A stretch of 30,825 nucleotides of DNA from a virus, in IMG/VR virus record IMGVR_UViG_3300037502_001308, positions 1 through 30,825 of that record; one strand, 5' to 3'. The position numbers and the translations under genes are program-made. Below the pieces are notes generated by a model. That model did no database searches. It was not told the DNA's origin and saw only the letters and a list, made by a program, of their open reading frames with translations. Shown one piece after another: positions 18,068 through 25,635 of this stretch (position 1 is its first letter; every line of letters starts with the position of its first letter).

Positions 18068-18103
18068 AAAAAAAAGGACCCATGTTATCAGGTCCTTTTT
18101 TTT
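18068..18103 (-). terminator. Rho-independent terminator after the ribonucleotide reductase gene
   Basis: GGACC/GGTCC arms extended by eight A-T pairs (18068-18080 with 18091-18103) flank a 10-base loop. The A and T runs on both sides make it potentially bidirectional, but only minus-strand genes flank it. It lies 15 bases after the reductase stop. Confidence 0.85.
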
Positions 18104-18118
18104 ATTATGTTTTTTTGA

Positions 18119-20371
18119 TTAAATGCGAACTATATCGCACGAACCACCAGAACACGCGACCGCACCAAATTCACCGATGTCCTTGTATTGTGGTTTGTCA
18201 AGAATTTCACCGAAGTTAACTTCTTTGAACTGACGAGTAACGGTTTCCCATTTGTGGAAGAGATGTACATCTTTCAAACAATATACCATCTTCCTCATGT
18301 CATTCTTAAAGTAGTTCTTTGCAAACTTCTTGGCTCTATCTAACCAATACTTCCTCAACAATACTTGTTCTCTTGTTCCTGTAACTGGAAGGTTTTCAAG
18401 AAGAGTGTCACATGCTGACCAAAGGTTGTTGTCGAAGTAATGAAGGCCATCTACAACCAATCCTGAGGCTAATACGGCACCTTTACCATACTCTTCCACA
18501 AGTTCCTCCAAGTTAAGTACTGAGGTGAATGGTGCTTGGTTAAAATCCTTGTCACCATAGTCGGACATAAATGATACCGCAGTGAATTCGTCTTTATTAT
18601 CCCAAATGTAATCAACAATTGCATCCTTGTCATCAATTATGACGGTGCAAGAAGTGTTATGGTTGATTGGATTATAAACACACTTTTCAGGATTTGTACC
18701 AGCATTAACCCAATTCTGTTGAACCAACTTGATAAGTTCAAGATGTTTGATACCTTTCATGTCTTTTTTGAAAAGTCCTTTCTTTGGATTCTCAACTGGA
18801 ACAAATACAACATAATCGCTTTTTGTTGTTGACCATACACTATCTTCCAAAAGGAATGGCATATTGTCTGTCAACCATTTTGCGGTATTTGATTCCTTGT
18901 TAAGTTGCATGATTCTGAAGTATTTTTCAGAATGTTCAGGATGAATACCTGATGCTGTACCCAATACGACTGATGCATTTCCTGAAGGTTTAACACAAGT
19001 TGTTCTTGCCGCTTGATTAATTCCAATTACTTCTGCAAGTTCTTTGTTTGTTCTTTTTACAACTTCAGCACCTTCTTTCAAGAGTTCAGCATTGAACAAC
19101 ATAGGATTATTCATCCATCCTGTGATGCTAACACCAAGCAGTGCTTCTCTTGCGAAAATCTTTTCACTTGTCCCACCAAGATATGGGAAGTTGTTGTACC
19201 CTGCTTGTAATGTACCAAGAATAGTGGCATCTTTACATGCTTTAAAAAACTTTTCTTTTGTTGTACATTTTTCAGCATTGATTTCAGATAAGTTACATCC
19301 TTGGATACCAAACTTGTCTTTATTCATTCTTGTATAATGTTCAACGTCCTCATAATCAATTTTTGAGAAATCAATATTATCAAGAATGGGTATCTTCAAA
19401 ATTTCAAAACATGGATTAAACATATCAAACCAACTATTTGCAAATACGAATCCAATATCGTTTGCACCATCGTTAAGTTTTACAAGATAATCGAATTGTT
19501 CTTTTGTTACTTTACCTCTCAACAAAAGAACTGAGTTGTTAGACCTTGCTCTTTGTGGGTTCTCTACCCTCCAATTACCCGTCTTTGCATGAATCATTTC
19601 ATCGTCATTTGGGTCAACAATCATATTCAATGCAGACCTTCTAACACCACCAGATAATACCGCATCAGATGCATGACAAATAATGTCGAATGCCAAAATG
19701 GGTCTGATTTTATTACCTTCTTTATCCAACCATTTTTCAATCAATTGCTCAATCTTTTCCAATGATTGTTTAAGTCCATCGGGACCTGGGGCTTTGAATC
19801 CGCCACTGATGAATGTTCCCTTCTCTCTGATTAATGAATAATCGAACTTGACCTCATAACCAGCATATTCTGGAAATGGTTGGTTGTCCGCAAAATATGA
19901 TGATAAAAGAACACCAAGAGAATCTGCCCAACCCTCAATAGTATCAGGAATAACAAACGTTTTTGTACCTAAAACTCTTTTTTGGATACGGCTTATGTTG
20001 TTTACAAATGGAATCAATAAACCACCACCAACACCACAGCCAGATAGACCAAGATAAAAAATTTCTTGAAATACTCTGTTTCTCATGATGTGCGTACTTG
20101 TACAATTGTACATTCTTGTGTTATGACGCATAATTTCATCATGTCTGAATTGAAGATTCCTTTGAGATGCGAGAACAACTTGGTCTTTCATACTTTCAAA
20201 AGCAGAAGACAAATATTCTTCAATGTCCACATTAGAATATTTTTTTCTATGTCCGTTTATGATATCAGCACATGCTTCTTCCCAATTTTCATACCTACCG
20301 ATTTCTTCTCTCCATTTAAAGTAATCCGAATACAATTTTAAGTCGCTAAGAAATTTCTTACCTTTTTGCAT
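18119..20371 (-). CDS. nrdJ: Adenosylcobalamin-dependent (class II) ribonucleotide reductase
   Basis: The 750-residue enzyme reduces ribonucleotides to deoxyribonucleotides with a thiyl radical generated from coenzyme B12, so it needs no NrdB subunit or oxygen. Visible active-site elements are GCGVGGG with Cys112 (first redox Cys), NPCFE with Asn319, Cys321 and Glu323 (radical Cys and partners), GCNLSEI with Cys359 (second redox Cys), and a C-terminal CSGGSC with Cys740 and Cys745. The last pair has the five-residue spacing of the re-reducing cysteines of the Lactobacillus leichmannii enzyme (731/736). Length is close to that 739-residue monomer. It lies 18 bases after the helicase gene, ends the DNA metabolism block, and is visibly less AT-rich than the structural genes. 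No candidate phage thioredoxin is adjacent. Confidence 0.93.
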   Translation of the reverse strand: MQKGKKFLSDLKLYSDYFKWREEIGRYENWEEACADIINGHRKKYSNVDIEEYLSSAFESMKDQVVLASQRNLQFRHDEIMRHNTRMYNCTSTHIMRNRVFQEIFYLGLSGCGVGGGLLIPFVNNISRIQKRVLGTKTFVIPDTIEGWADSLGVLLSSYFADNQPFPEYAGYEVKFDYSLIREKGTFISGGFKAPGPDGLKQSLEKIEQLIEKWLDKEGNKIRPILAFDIICHASDAVLSGGVRRSALNMIVDPNDDEMIHAKTGNWRVENPQRARSNNSVLLLRGKVTKEQFDYLVKLNDGANDIGFVFANSWFDMFNPCFEILKIPILDNIDFSKIDYEDVEHYTRMNKDKFGIQGCNLSEINAEKCTTKEKFFKACKDATILGTLQAGYNNFPYLGGTSEKIFAREALLGVSITGWMNNPMLFNAELLKEGAEVVKRTNKELAEVIGINQAARTTCVKPSGNASVVLGTASGIHPEHSEKYFRIMQLNKESNTAKWLTDNMPFLLEDSVWSTTKSDYVVFVPVENPKKGLFKKDMKGIKHLELIKLVQQNWVNAGTNPEKCVYNPINHNTSCTVIIDDKDAIVDYIWDNKDEFTAVSFMSDYGDKDFNQAPFTSVLNLEELVEEYGKGAVLASGLVVDGLHYFDNNLWSACDTLLENLPVTGTREQVLLRKYWLDRAKKFAKNYFKNDMRKMVYCLKDVHLFHKWETVTRQFKEVNFGEILDKPQYKDIGEFGAVACSGGSCDIVRI

Positions 20372-20389
20372 AGTTCTTTTTGTTTTAAT

Positions 20390-21757
20390 TTATTTGTTAT
20401 TTAATTCTTGCCTCTTGAGAAATGCTTTTTTGGCTAAGTCTTGTTTGTTTTGTACTTGTTGATTTTCAAAACCTAAAAGAGTATTTTGTGACTCGGTATC
20501 TATTTCAAGATACTCATTATTGAATTTGCAATTTTGGAAGATTATACCATCTTTTCCAATCCTTGATTTAACCAATGTAAGTGTGGCTAAATTATGTTCT
20601 TTTTGTTCTAAAGTTTTACCTATTGACAATATAACGTGAGCAATTTGTGCTTTCTTAATTGAACCGCCCATTTGGTCTGAACTAACAACTTCAGATGAGA
20701 TAGACTCTCTATTTCCTTGCGTTGCTGTCCATATCGCCATTTCAAATTCATCTGTCATGGCTTCGAGTCTACGCATAATTGAACCCTCACCTTTCCATTC
20801 TTCACCATTTGGTGACTTTTCGGGTGCTATACAATCAACATAGTCAATTAAGAGCAAATCAATCTTGAAACCATCAGAAATCATCTTTCTAATTTTCATT
20901 TTGATTTCTGAGATTGAAACATCACTACTTGGTAGTTTCAATAATTTTAATTGCCCCGATGATTTTGATTGCTTTTCTTTGGCAATTGTTAAGACTTCTT
21001 CTTTGTGTTCAGGTTGGTCATCTGGTGCAATACCTGTCCATATTGTGTAATGCTTTCTTTTGATATCACCTGGATTGTCCTCAAAGAAAATTTGTAGCAC
21101 ATTGTAACCACAATTGAATGCTGTATTTGCAATTTTCGTAAGCAAGGTTGTTTTACCAGTACCAGTTGGTGCTAAAACAACCGCTAATTCACCTCTACCT
21201 AAACCACCTTTAAGCAAGTTGTCAATACCAACGATACCTGTTGGAATAGGGTGCCTATAGTCTTTTTGAAGAGCATCCTCCATGTTTTCAAACACATCGG
21301 ACATTTCATCTTCTTCTAATCCAACTTGTAACGCATCGTTGAATAAACCCTCAAGTTTTTTATATTGCTCAAAATCACCACCTTCAATAATCTTTTCAGC
21401 AATTTTGATAACACGTTTTAAGTTCTGCTGTTTGCAGAAATTCATTGCTGTTTCTTGTACATAATCAGGGTTGCTATTGAGTTCTTTTAAAACTTCTAAT
21501 GTATCTAAATGTATTTTGGCTGAATCTCCGTTTTCATTTATCAATTTTTGTGCTAACGTAACATAATCGGGAATTCTCTCAAATTGATTGTTGAATTCCT
21601 TTATGTTCTCCATGATAAATCTGAAAGATGCGTTTTCAAAATACTTGCTTTCAATCAAATCGATGATTGATTCCGCATATTTCTTGTCTTCGATAATGGT
21701 TTTAATTAACGTTGCCTGAAAATCAAAACCTAAATAGCCAAAATTCTTTTCTGCCAT
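20390..21757 (-). CDS. DnaB/gp41-type replicative helicase
   Basis: The 455-residue product is a RecA-fold hexameric helicase that would unwind DNA at the phage fork. Residues 1-110 form a helical N-terminal domain like the DnaB/gp41 primase-interacting domain. The motor domain starts with a PTGIVGIDNLLKGGLGRGEL entry, Walker A APTGTGKT at 196-203, Walker B DLLLIDYVD at 300-308 (Asp305), and a TQGNR motif near 346-350 equivalent to the DnaB QxNR sensor. Length is close to T4 gp41 (475 residues). The start follows the previous stop in TAA-T-ATG. Position in a block with UvsX, SSB and exonuclease supports a replication rather than packaging role. I see no primase gene in the window. Confidence 0.9.
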   Translation of the reverse strand: MAEKNFGYLGFDFQATLIKTIIEDKKYAESIIDLIESKYFENASFRFIMENIKEFNNQFERIPDYVTLAQKLINENGDSAKIHLDTLEVLKELNSNPDYVQETAMNFCKQQNLKRVIKIAEKIIEGGDFEQYKKLEGLFNDALQVGLEEDEMSDVFENMEDALQKDYRHPIPTGIVGIDNLLKGGLGRGELAVVLAPTGTGKTTLLTKIANTAFNCGYNVLQIFFEDNPGDIKRKHYTIWTGIAPDDQPEHKEEVLTIAKEKQSKSSGQLKLLKLPSSDVSISEIKMKIRKMISDGFKIDLLLIDYVDCIAPEKSPNGEEWKGEGSIMRRLEAMTDEFEMAIWTATQGNRESISSEVVSSDQMGGSIKKAQIAHVILSIGKTLEQKEHNLATLTLVKSRIGKDGIIFQNCKFNNEYLEIDTESQNTLLGFENQQVQNKQDLAKKAFLKRQELNNK

Positions 21758-21758
21758 A

Positions 21759-22214
21759 TTAGTTCATTTGTAAGTTATACCCCAAATAAGTTGTTTCCAA
21801 TTGTTGCAAAGACAATACTTCGGTTAACCCATTAAGTATATCTTTGAGTCTTGGACGAATATCAACCATGTATCTCACCTTTGGGTGATATAGGTAAGCA
21901 GGGAATATTCTTTGAATAAATACGTGGTCATCTTGCTTAATTTCAAGAAGAAAATATTCTTTTTTATCATCTCTCGATTCTTCCACATCTTCAGAATTAT
22001 ACAAAAAATTTTGATTTTCACATAAAAAATCAGAACTTTTTATTTTTAAATCATGCGAGATTTCTTCACAAATATTTTTTACCTCCTCATGTAGCTCCAA
22101 AGAACGTTTTGATTTTGGATTATGGTTCTTTACATTAAAAAACCTTTGACAAATAATGTTTCCCTCAAGTGTTAGTAGGAATTCAAACTTAGTTACGTCT
22201 TGTTGATTAGTCAT
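21759..22214 (-). CDS. Unknown protein between exonuclease and helicase, 151 residues
   Basis: I do not recognise this family. It is a charged, mixed alpha/beta protein with two cysteines in the first half (IICQRFF, ICEEIS), a third in FLCENQ, and a C-terminal part VFIQRIFPAYLYHPKVRYMV followed by a helical region. Its ATG overlaps the end of the exonuclease gene by 8 bases, and its stop is one base before the helicase ATG, so it is made together with both. T4-like phages use small proteins as helicase loaders (gp59) or recombination mediators (UvsY), and the location makes such a role possible. No sequence signature supports either assignment. Confidence 0.75.
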   Translation of the reverse strand: MTNQQDVTKFEFLLTLEGNIICQRFFNVKNHNPKSKRSLELHEEVKNICEEISHDLKIKSSDFLCENQNFLYNSEDVEESRDDKKEYFLLEIKQDDHVFIQRIFPAYLYHPKVRYMVDIRPRLKDILNGLTEVLSLQQLETTYLGYNLQMN

Positions 22215-23226
22215 GATTTTTAATTTTAATTTTTCTTTTATTTTTTTCTTTTCTTGTTAATCTTAAAAAAGGATTTAGAAAATTCACCCACGCACCATCT
22301 GATTTTGGTAGCACGTTGAATAGACCATCTTCCATCATCATCTTCATGGTATTTTTATACGATCTACCATCTGGGTCCAATTCCTCGTTTATTAATGACA
22401 ATATGTCAGATTTAGCCTCATCAGTTAAGAATGGCTTGTCTAAACTTACAATAGTCTCATTTACAATGAAAAATTCGTCACCTAAAACACCTTCTTTTGT
22501 TACACCAGTCAGAAGGTTTGCAATTGTTTTGTTGTTTTTATCTTGTTCGAAAATTTGGTTTGATTTTTCAATCACCTCAGCGACTGATATTTTTTTTGTT
22601 TTGATTTCAGGGAAAAAATTTATCATTTTTTTGATACCAAAACCCCTTATTCCGTAAATATTGTCAGACTTGTCACCACATATAATCTTTGCAATTTTAA
22701 GGTTATCAACTAATATTTCTTCTTTGTCATAAATTATCAGTTCACCATTATTCACAATCCGTCTAAGACTTGGATTATATAATCTAACCCTTTCAGATAT
22801 AAGTTGAACTAAATCACCATCTGAAGAATAAATTATAACATCCTCATTTTCAACATTTTGTGTGTAAAAAGCAATAGAATCATCAGTTTCACAATATTGG
22901 AACTCGCCTTGTCTAACATAAAGTTCTTCCAAGTATTGTTTTACTCTTGTTCTTTGATAATTGTATGAACTAATTTCTTCGTCTGTTCTTAATCTTTTCC
23001 GTCTGTTTTCTTTATATTGGTGATATATTCTTTTTCTTGTCATTTGACAATCTTCACCATCCCAAAAAACAACAACTTTGTCTAAATGATACTCTTCAAT
23101 CGTTCTTCGGATAGTATTAAGAAAATGATAAATTGCTCCAATGTGCCTTCCCTTATAAAAATGGTTCTTGAGACCATAGAAACCAATCGTAAGTAAATTG
23201 TCACCATCAATTAATAAAACAGACAT
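22207..23226 (-). CDS. 5'-3' exonuclease / RNase H (FEN-type, T4 rnh-like)
   Basis: The 339-residue product belongs to the metal-dependent PIN/FEN nuclease superfamily, which removes RNA primers and 5' flaps. Acidic metal-site residues are visible in order: DGDN (Asp7), VVVFWDG (Asp56) followed by RKRIYHQYKENR, which fits the family's basic arch helix, then ETDDSIAF (Glu113, Asp115, Asp116), SSDGD (Asp136, Asp138), and GDKSDNIYGIRGFGIKK (Asp185, Asp188), the helix-hairpin-helix that contacts duplex DNA. Length is near T4 RNase H (305 residues) with a basic tail ending in KNKRKIKIKNHD. It starts 24 bases after the UvsX gene, with no Shine-Dalgarno sequence. Confidence 0.9.
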   Translation of the reverse strand: MSVLLIDGDNLLTIGFYGLKNHFYKGRHIGAIYHFLNTIRRTIEEYHLDKVVVFWDGEDCQMTRKRIYHQYKENRRKRLRTDEEISSYNYQRTRVKQYLEELYVRQGEFQYCETDDSIAFYTQNVENEDVIIYSSDGDLVQLISERVRLYNPSLRRIVNNGELIIYDKEEILVDNLKIAKIICGDKSDNIYGIRGFGIKKMINFFPEIKTKKISVAEVIEKSNQIFEQDKNNKTIANLLTGVTKEGVLGDEFFIVNETIVSLDKPFLTDEAKSDILSLINEELDPDGRSYKNTMKMMMEDGLFNVLPKSDGAWVNFLNPFLRLTRKEKNKRKIKIKNHD

Positions 23227-23250
23227 TAATTATTATTACAGGGTTCAAAA

Positions 23251-24234
23251 TCAATCTTCTTCATCATCTTCAAAGACTACAGATTCTTTCAGTTCAAAAT
23301 CACCACTACCCAACTTTTGATTCCAAAAATCTGAGTATTCTTTTTTGTATTGTTCTAACGCCTCTTTCGTATCAGAAATATAACCATTATGTACAACAAT
23401 AAGCTTACCATCTTTATAACCCAATCCGTTTACGTGATTCTTAATTACTGAAACTTTTGTTCTAACCGCATATGATACTTTCCTACCATTCTTTACAGCA
23501 TCAATATGATTGATACCAGCTTTCTTTTGATTACCAAACAAGAACACAAGAGCCGATGCTAACCAAACTGCTTCACCACCTTTTGCTTTGATTTCAGGTT
23601 GAGCATATGGATTTTCAGGCATATCAACCCATGGTTGGTTCACAATAATCATTGTGACGAAATAAGGATAGTCTTCTTTCTTAGATTTTGTAATTCGAGC
23701 ATGAATACCCATTCCAATTTTATCTGCCAATGCTGAGGCGTTGTGTTGCTTACCACCCTTACCTTCAAAGGTCATTTTGCAAGGTATGGAACCGATTGAA
23801 TCCCAACATATCTGAATATGTCTTGGAATTTCACCTTTCTGATGTAAATCCAAGATTTCATTTATAAAATCCGTAGCTTGTTCAATATAATCAAATGAAT
23901 CATTGAAAATAAAGTCACCAACCCACTCACCATCCTCATTCTGTTCGGCTTGGAACCCAAGCTCAATTGCGTGTTCCCACTTCCACTTCCTTTCTGTAAT
24001 GATAAGGATAGGTAGATGACCTTTCCTTTGTGCATCAACAGCCGCAAGAATCATTGCTGTTGTTTTAGATGAGTTTGTGTGTCCAAGAAACATATTAATG
24101 TTCCCCATTACAGGTCCTGGTAGACCACATGCATTATTGAATGCTTCACCACAATAATAGAAACTTTCAGGTTTGTATTTAGTTTTACTTGAAAATTTGG
24201 ATATATAATCGAATTCTTTTTTCTTAATTGCCAT
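23251..24234 (-). CDS. UvsX/RecA-like recombinase
   Basis: The 327-residue product is a RecA-fold strand-exchange protein for recombination-dependent replication and repair. The P-loop is GHTNSSKTT at 51-59, lacking the usual Gly before Lys. T4 UvsX also departs from the consensus here. Walker B is HIQICWDSIGSIP with Asp145. The segment after it contains an Ala-Leu-Ala region and IIVNQPWVDMPENPY, the place of the RecA L2/QN motif (VNQ). A KAKGGEAVWLASALVF segment matches the KxxGG(x)A(L/V) core of RecA/UvsX. The C-terminus is acidic (FEDDEED), as in many RecA proteins. The gene follows a large hairpin and precedes the exonuclease. A role together with the SSB gene upstream is expected. Confidence 0.9.
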   Translation of the reverse strand: MAIKKKEFDYISKFSSKTKYKPESFYYCGEAFNNACGLPGPVMGNINMFLGHTNSSKTTAMILAAVDAQRKGHLPILIITERKWKWEHAIELGFQAEQNEDGEWVGDFIFNDSFDYIEQATDFINEILDLHQKGEIPRHIQICWDSIGSIPCKMTFEGKGGKQHNASALADKIGMGIHARITKSKKEDYPYFVTMIIVNQPWVDMPENPYAQPEIKAKGGEAVWLASALVFLFGNQKKAGINHIDAVKNGRKVSYAVRTKVSVIKNHVNGLGYKDGKLIVVHNGYISDTKEALEQYKKEYSDFWNQKLGSGDFELKESVVFEDDEED

Positions 24235-24264
24235 ATTATAATTTTAATAAAGTTGAGAGAAAAG

Positions 24265-24313
24265 GAACCCCCACTCGTTACAATAGACCAATTGAAATGT
24301 CGAGTGAGGGTTC
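24265..24313 (-). terminator. Large hairpin between the SSB and UvsX genes
   Basis: A 13-base stem with one mismatch (24265-24277 with 24301-24313; arms GAACCC.. and ..GGGTTC) encloses a 23-base loop that itself contains CAAT...ATTG, able to form a small inner stem. On the minus strand it is followed by CTTTTCTC, a weak T-rich tail. It lies in the 93-base gap after the SSB stop and may be a leaky terminator setting the SSB-to-UvsX ratio, or an RNA control element. Confidence 0.65.
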
Positions 24314-24327
24314 ACTATTTTTAATAA

Positions 24328-25173
24328 TTAGAATGGTAAATCTTCTTCGGTTTCATCATCCTCTTGTGGGTCAACAATTGCTGTTTGCTTTGTTGTTCCA
24401 CCAGTAATTGTTTCTTCAGAAGAAGAATTAGAAACCCACTTGTTTGTAACTGAATCCCAACGAGGAACTTCGCCTTTTGCTACCATCTCAAGATAATCCT
24501 CACCTTTCTTTGAATAGACATCGGTCCATGCCATAGTGTCGTCTATCCAAGATTGTGCGATTGATTCATCAGAGTGTAATGGTGATGGGTCTTCTGGCAT
24601 TATGGTATTAATTGAAGTGTAATCCTTACCATTACCAGACTTAGTACGTGTCAAGAATAATGTCAAATCTCTACCTGTATTAATGTCCAAAATATCACCT
24701 TTCTTTTGTAGAATTGGATAAATTTTGTCAAAGATTCCATCTTTTTTAGCATTATGCTTAAACCTCCAAAACTTAGGTCCATCTTGCTCGTTGTCACGAT
24801 CAATGACCTTTACAATATAGAATTTTTTAGACCTATACTGCTTTGCAAGTTCTTTACTTTTATCATCACCCATTAGAAGAAGACCTTCTCTAACTTCATT
24901 AAGTGGTGAACGTTTACCTTCTTGTGCTGGGTCATAAAGTTTAACCCATTTCCCATCAACTAAAATTTCATGGAAATAAACCTCAACAAATGGTGAAGAA
25001 CCATCTTTTGTTGGAAGAATTCGTATTCTCCTCTCTTCTCCTTGTGATCCATTTGGGAGGAGTGTTGTGAAATACCTTTTCATTCTCTCTTCTTGAGAGA
25101 CATTGTTTCTGCTGCCGCTTGCGGCTTGTGTGTTTTTCTGATACTGTGCTAACATTGCTTCGAGTGTACTCAT
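24328..25173 (-). CDS. gp32-like single-stranded DNA-binding protein
   Basis: The 281-residue product would coat single-stranded DNA during replication and recombination. It has a helical, polar N-terminus (MSTLEAMLAQYQKNT), an OB-like core including IRILPTKDGSSPFVEVYFHEI and KFYIVKVIDRDN followed by KFWRFKHNAKKDGIFDKI, which resembles the gp32 core, and an acidic tail EDDETEEDLPF, the kind that docks partner proteins in gp32 and bacterial SSBs. T4 gp32 is 301 residues. Unlike T4 gp32, which holds zinc with His and three Cys, this protein has no cysteine at all. It starts after a strong terminator and ends before a large hairpin, so it may be its own transcript. Confidence 0.85.
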   Translation of the reverse strand: MSTLEAMLAQYQKNTQAASGSRNNVSQEERMKRYFTTLLPNGSQGEERRIRILPTKDGSSPFVEVYFHEILVDGKWVKLYDPAQEGKRSPLNEVREGLLLMGDDKSKELAKQYRSKKFYIVKVIDRDNEQDGPKFWRFKHNAKKDGIFDKIYPILQKKGDILDINTGRDLTLFLTRTKSGNGKDYTSINTIMPEDPSPLHSDESIAQSWIDDTMAWTDVYSKKGEDYLEMVAKGEVPRWDSVTNKWVSNSSSEETITGGTTKQTAIVDPQEDDETEEDLPF

Positions 25174-25199
25174 AAAAATTATTGTTTAAAAAATTTTGT

Positions 25200-25214
25200 G
25201 ATAATAAAATATAG
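25200..25214 (-). promoter_or_regulatory. Possible promoter motif before the SSB gene
   Basis: Minus-strand CTATATTTTATTATC lies just after the terminator and about 27 bases before the SSB ATG. It resembles the TATATTTATTAT motif with one extra T. Since a terminator precedes the gene, a promoter is needed here, but this exact call is weak. Confidence 0.3.
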
Positions 25215-25244
25215 AAAAAAAAAGTCGGATAAAAAAATCCGACT
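25214..25244 (-). terminator. Rho-independent terminator before the SSB gene
   Basis: AGTCGGAT (25223-25230) pairs with ATCCGACT (25237-25244) around a 6-base loop, and on the minus strand is followed by a run of nine T. It ends the transcript of the small-gene block at 26474-25264. The stem resembles the one at 17562-17582. Confidence 0.9.
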
Positions 25245-25263
25245 CAATTTTTTTGAAAAATAT

Positions 25264-25635
25264 TTAGTCTTGTGTCAACAAATATGCAGTTTTATAAATT
25301 AAACCAAGCATTTCATCTCTGATATTCAACAAGTTTGTGTCAGACTCGTCTAATTCACCAGAAAATTGAACCAAAGCCTCCGCAACATTTTTACAAAAAC
25401 TTTTTACGTCAATGTCTTTTAAGTTTTGAAGTTTATATGTGCTTGTTTGATCGTCTAATACAAATCTTCCATATTTACCCATATATTGTTCAACGTAATC
25501 GTCAATCAATGAATCTAAACCACTATACAAATCACCAAAAGCAGTATGTCTAGAATGACTTTTTGTTTGCCAATGACATACACGCAATTGATTTTGTAAT
25601 GATAAAAAGAAATTAATGTTAGAACCTAAATTCAT
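25264..25635 (-). CDS. Small Dps/ferritin-like helical protein, 123 residues
   Basis: The product is all-helical by eye. Its first half carries LRVCHWQTKSHSRHTAFGDL followed by LDSLIDDYVEQYMGKYGR. The HW...H...Y..LD..D...E spacing resembles the Dps/ferritin-like helix pair, and phage proteins of this type (I recall DUF5856) carry the same HWQT..S..H pattern. Whether it binds iron cannot be told; the second half (Asp/Glu-rich, with one Cys) lacks an obvious second metal-site helix. The gene overlaps the end of the proline-rich protein gene by 17 bases and is followed by a strong terminator. Role unknown; alternatives are a virion-associated or host-modifying protein. Confidence 0.7.
   Translation of the reverse strand: MNLGSNINFFLSLQNQLRVCHWQTKSHSRHTAFGDLYSGLDSLIDDYVEQYMGKYGRFVLDDQTSTYKLQNLKDIDVKSFCKNVAEALVQFSGELDESDTNLLNIRDEMLGLIYKTAYLLTQD

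Noticed and set aside
18054-18083. Upstream ATG for the 101-residue gene
   Set aside because: It lies inside the terminator stem-loop and adds only residues encoded by the T run and promoter-like motif.
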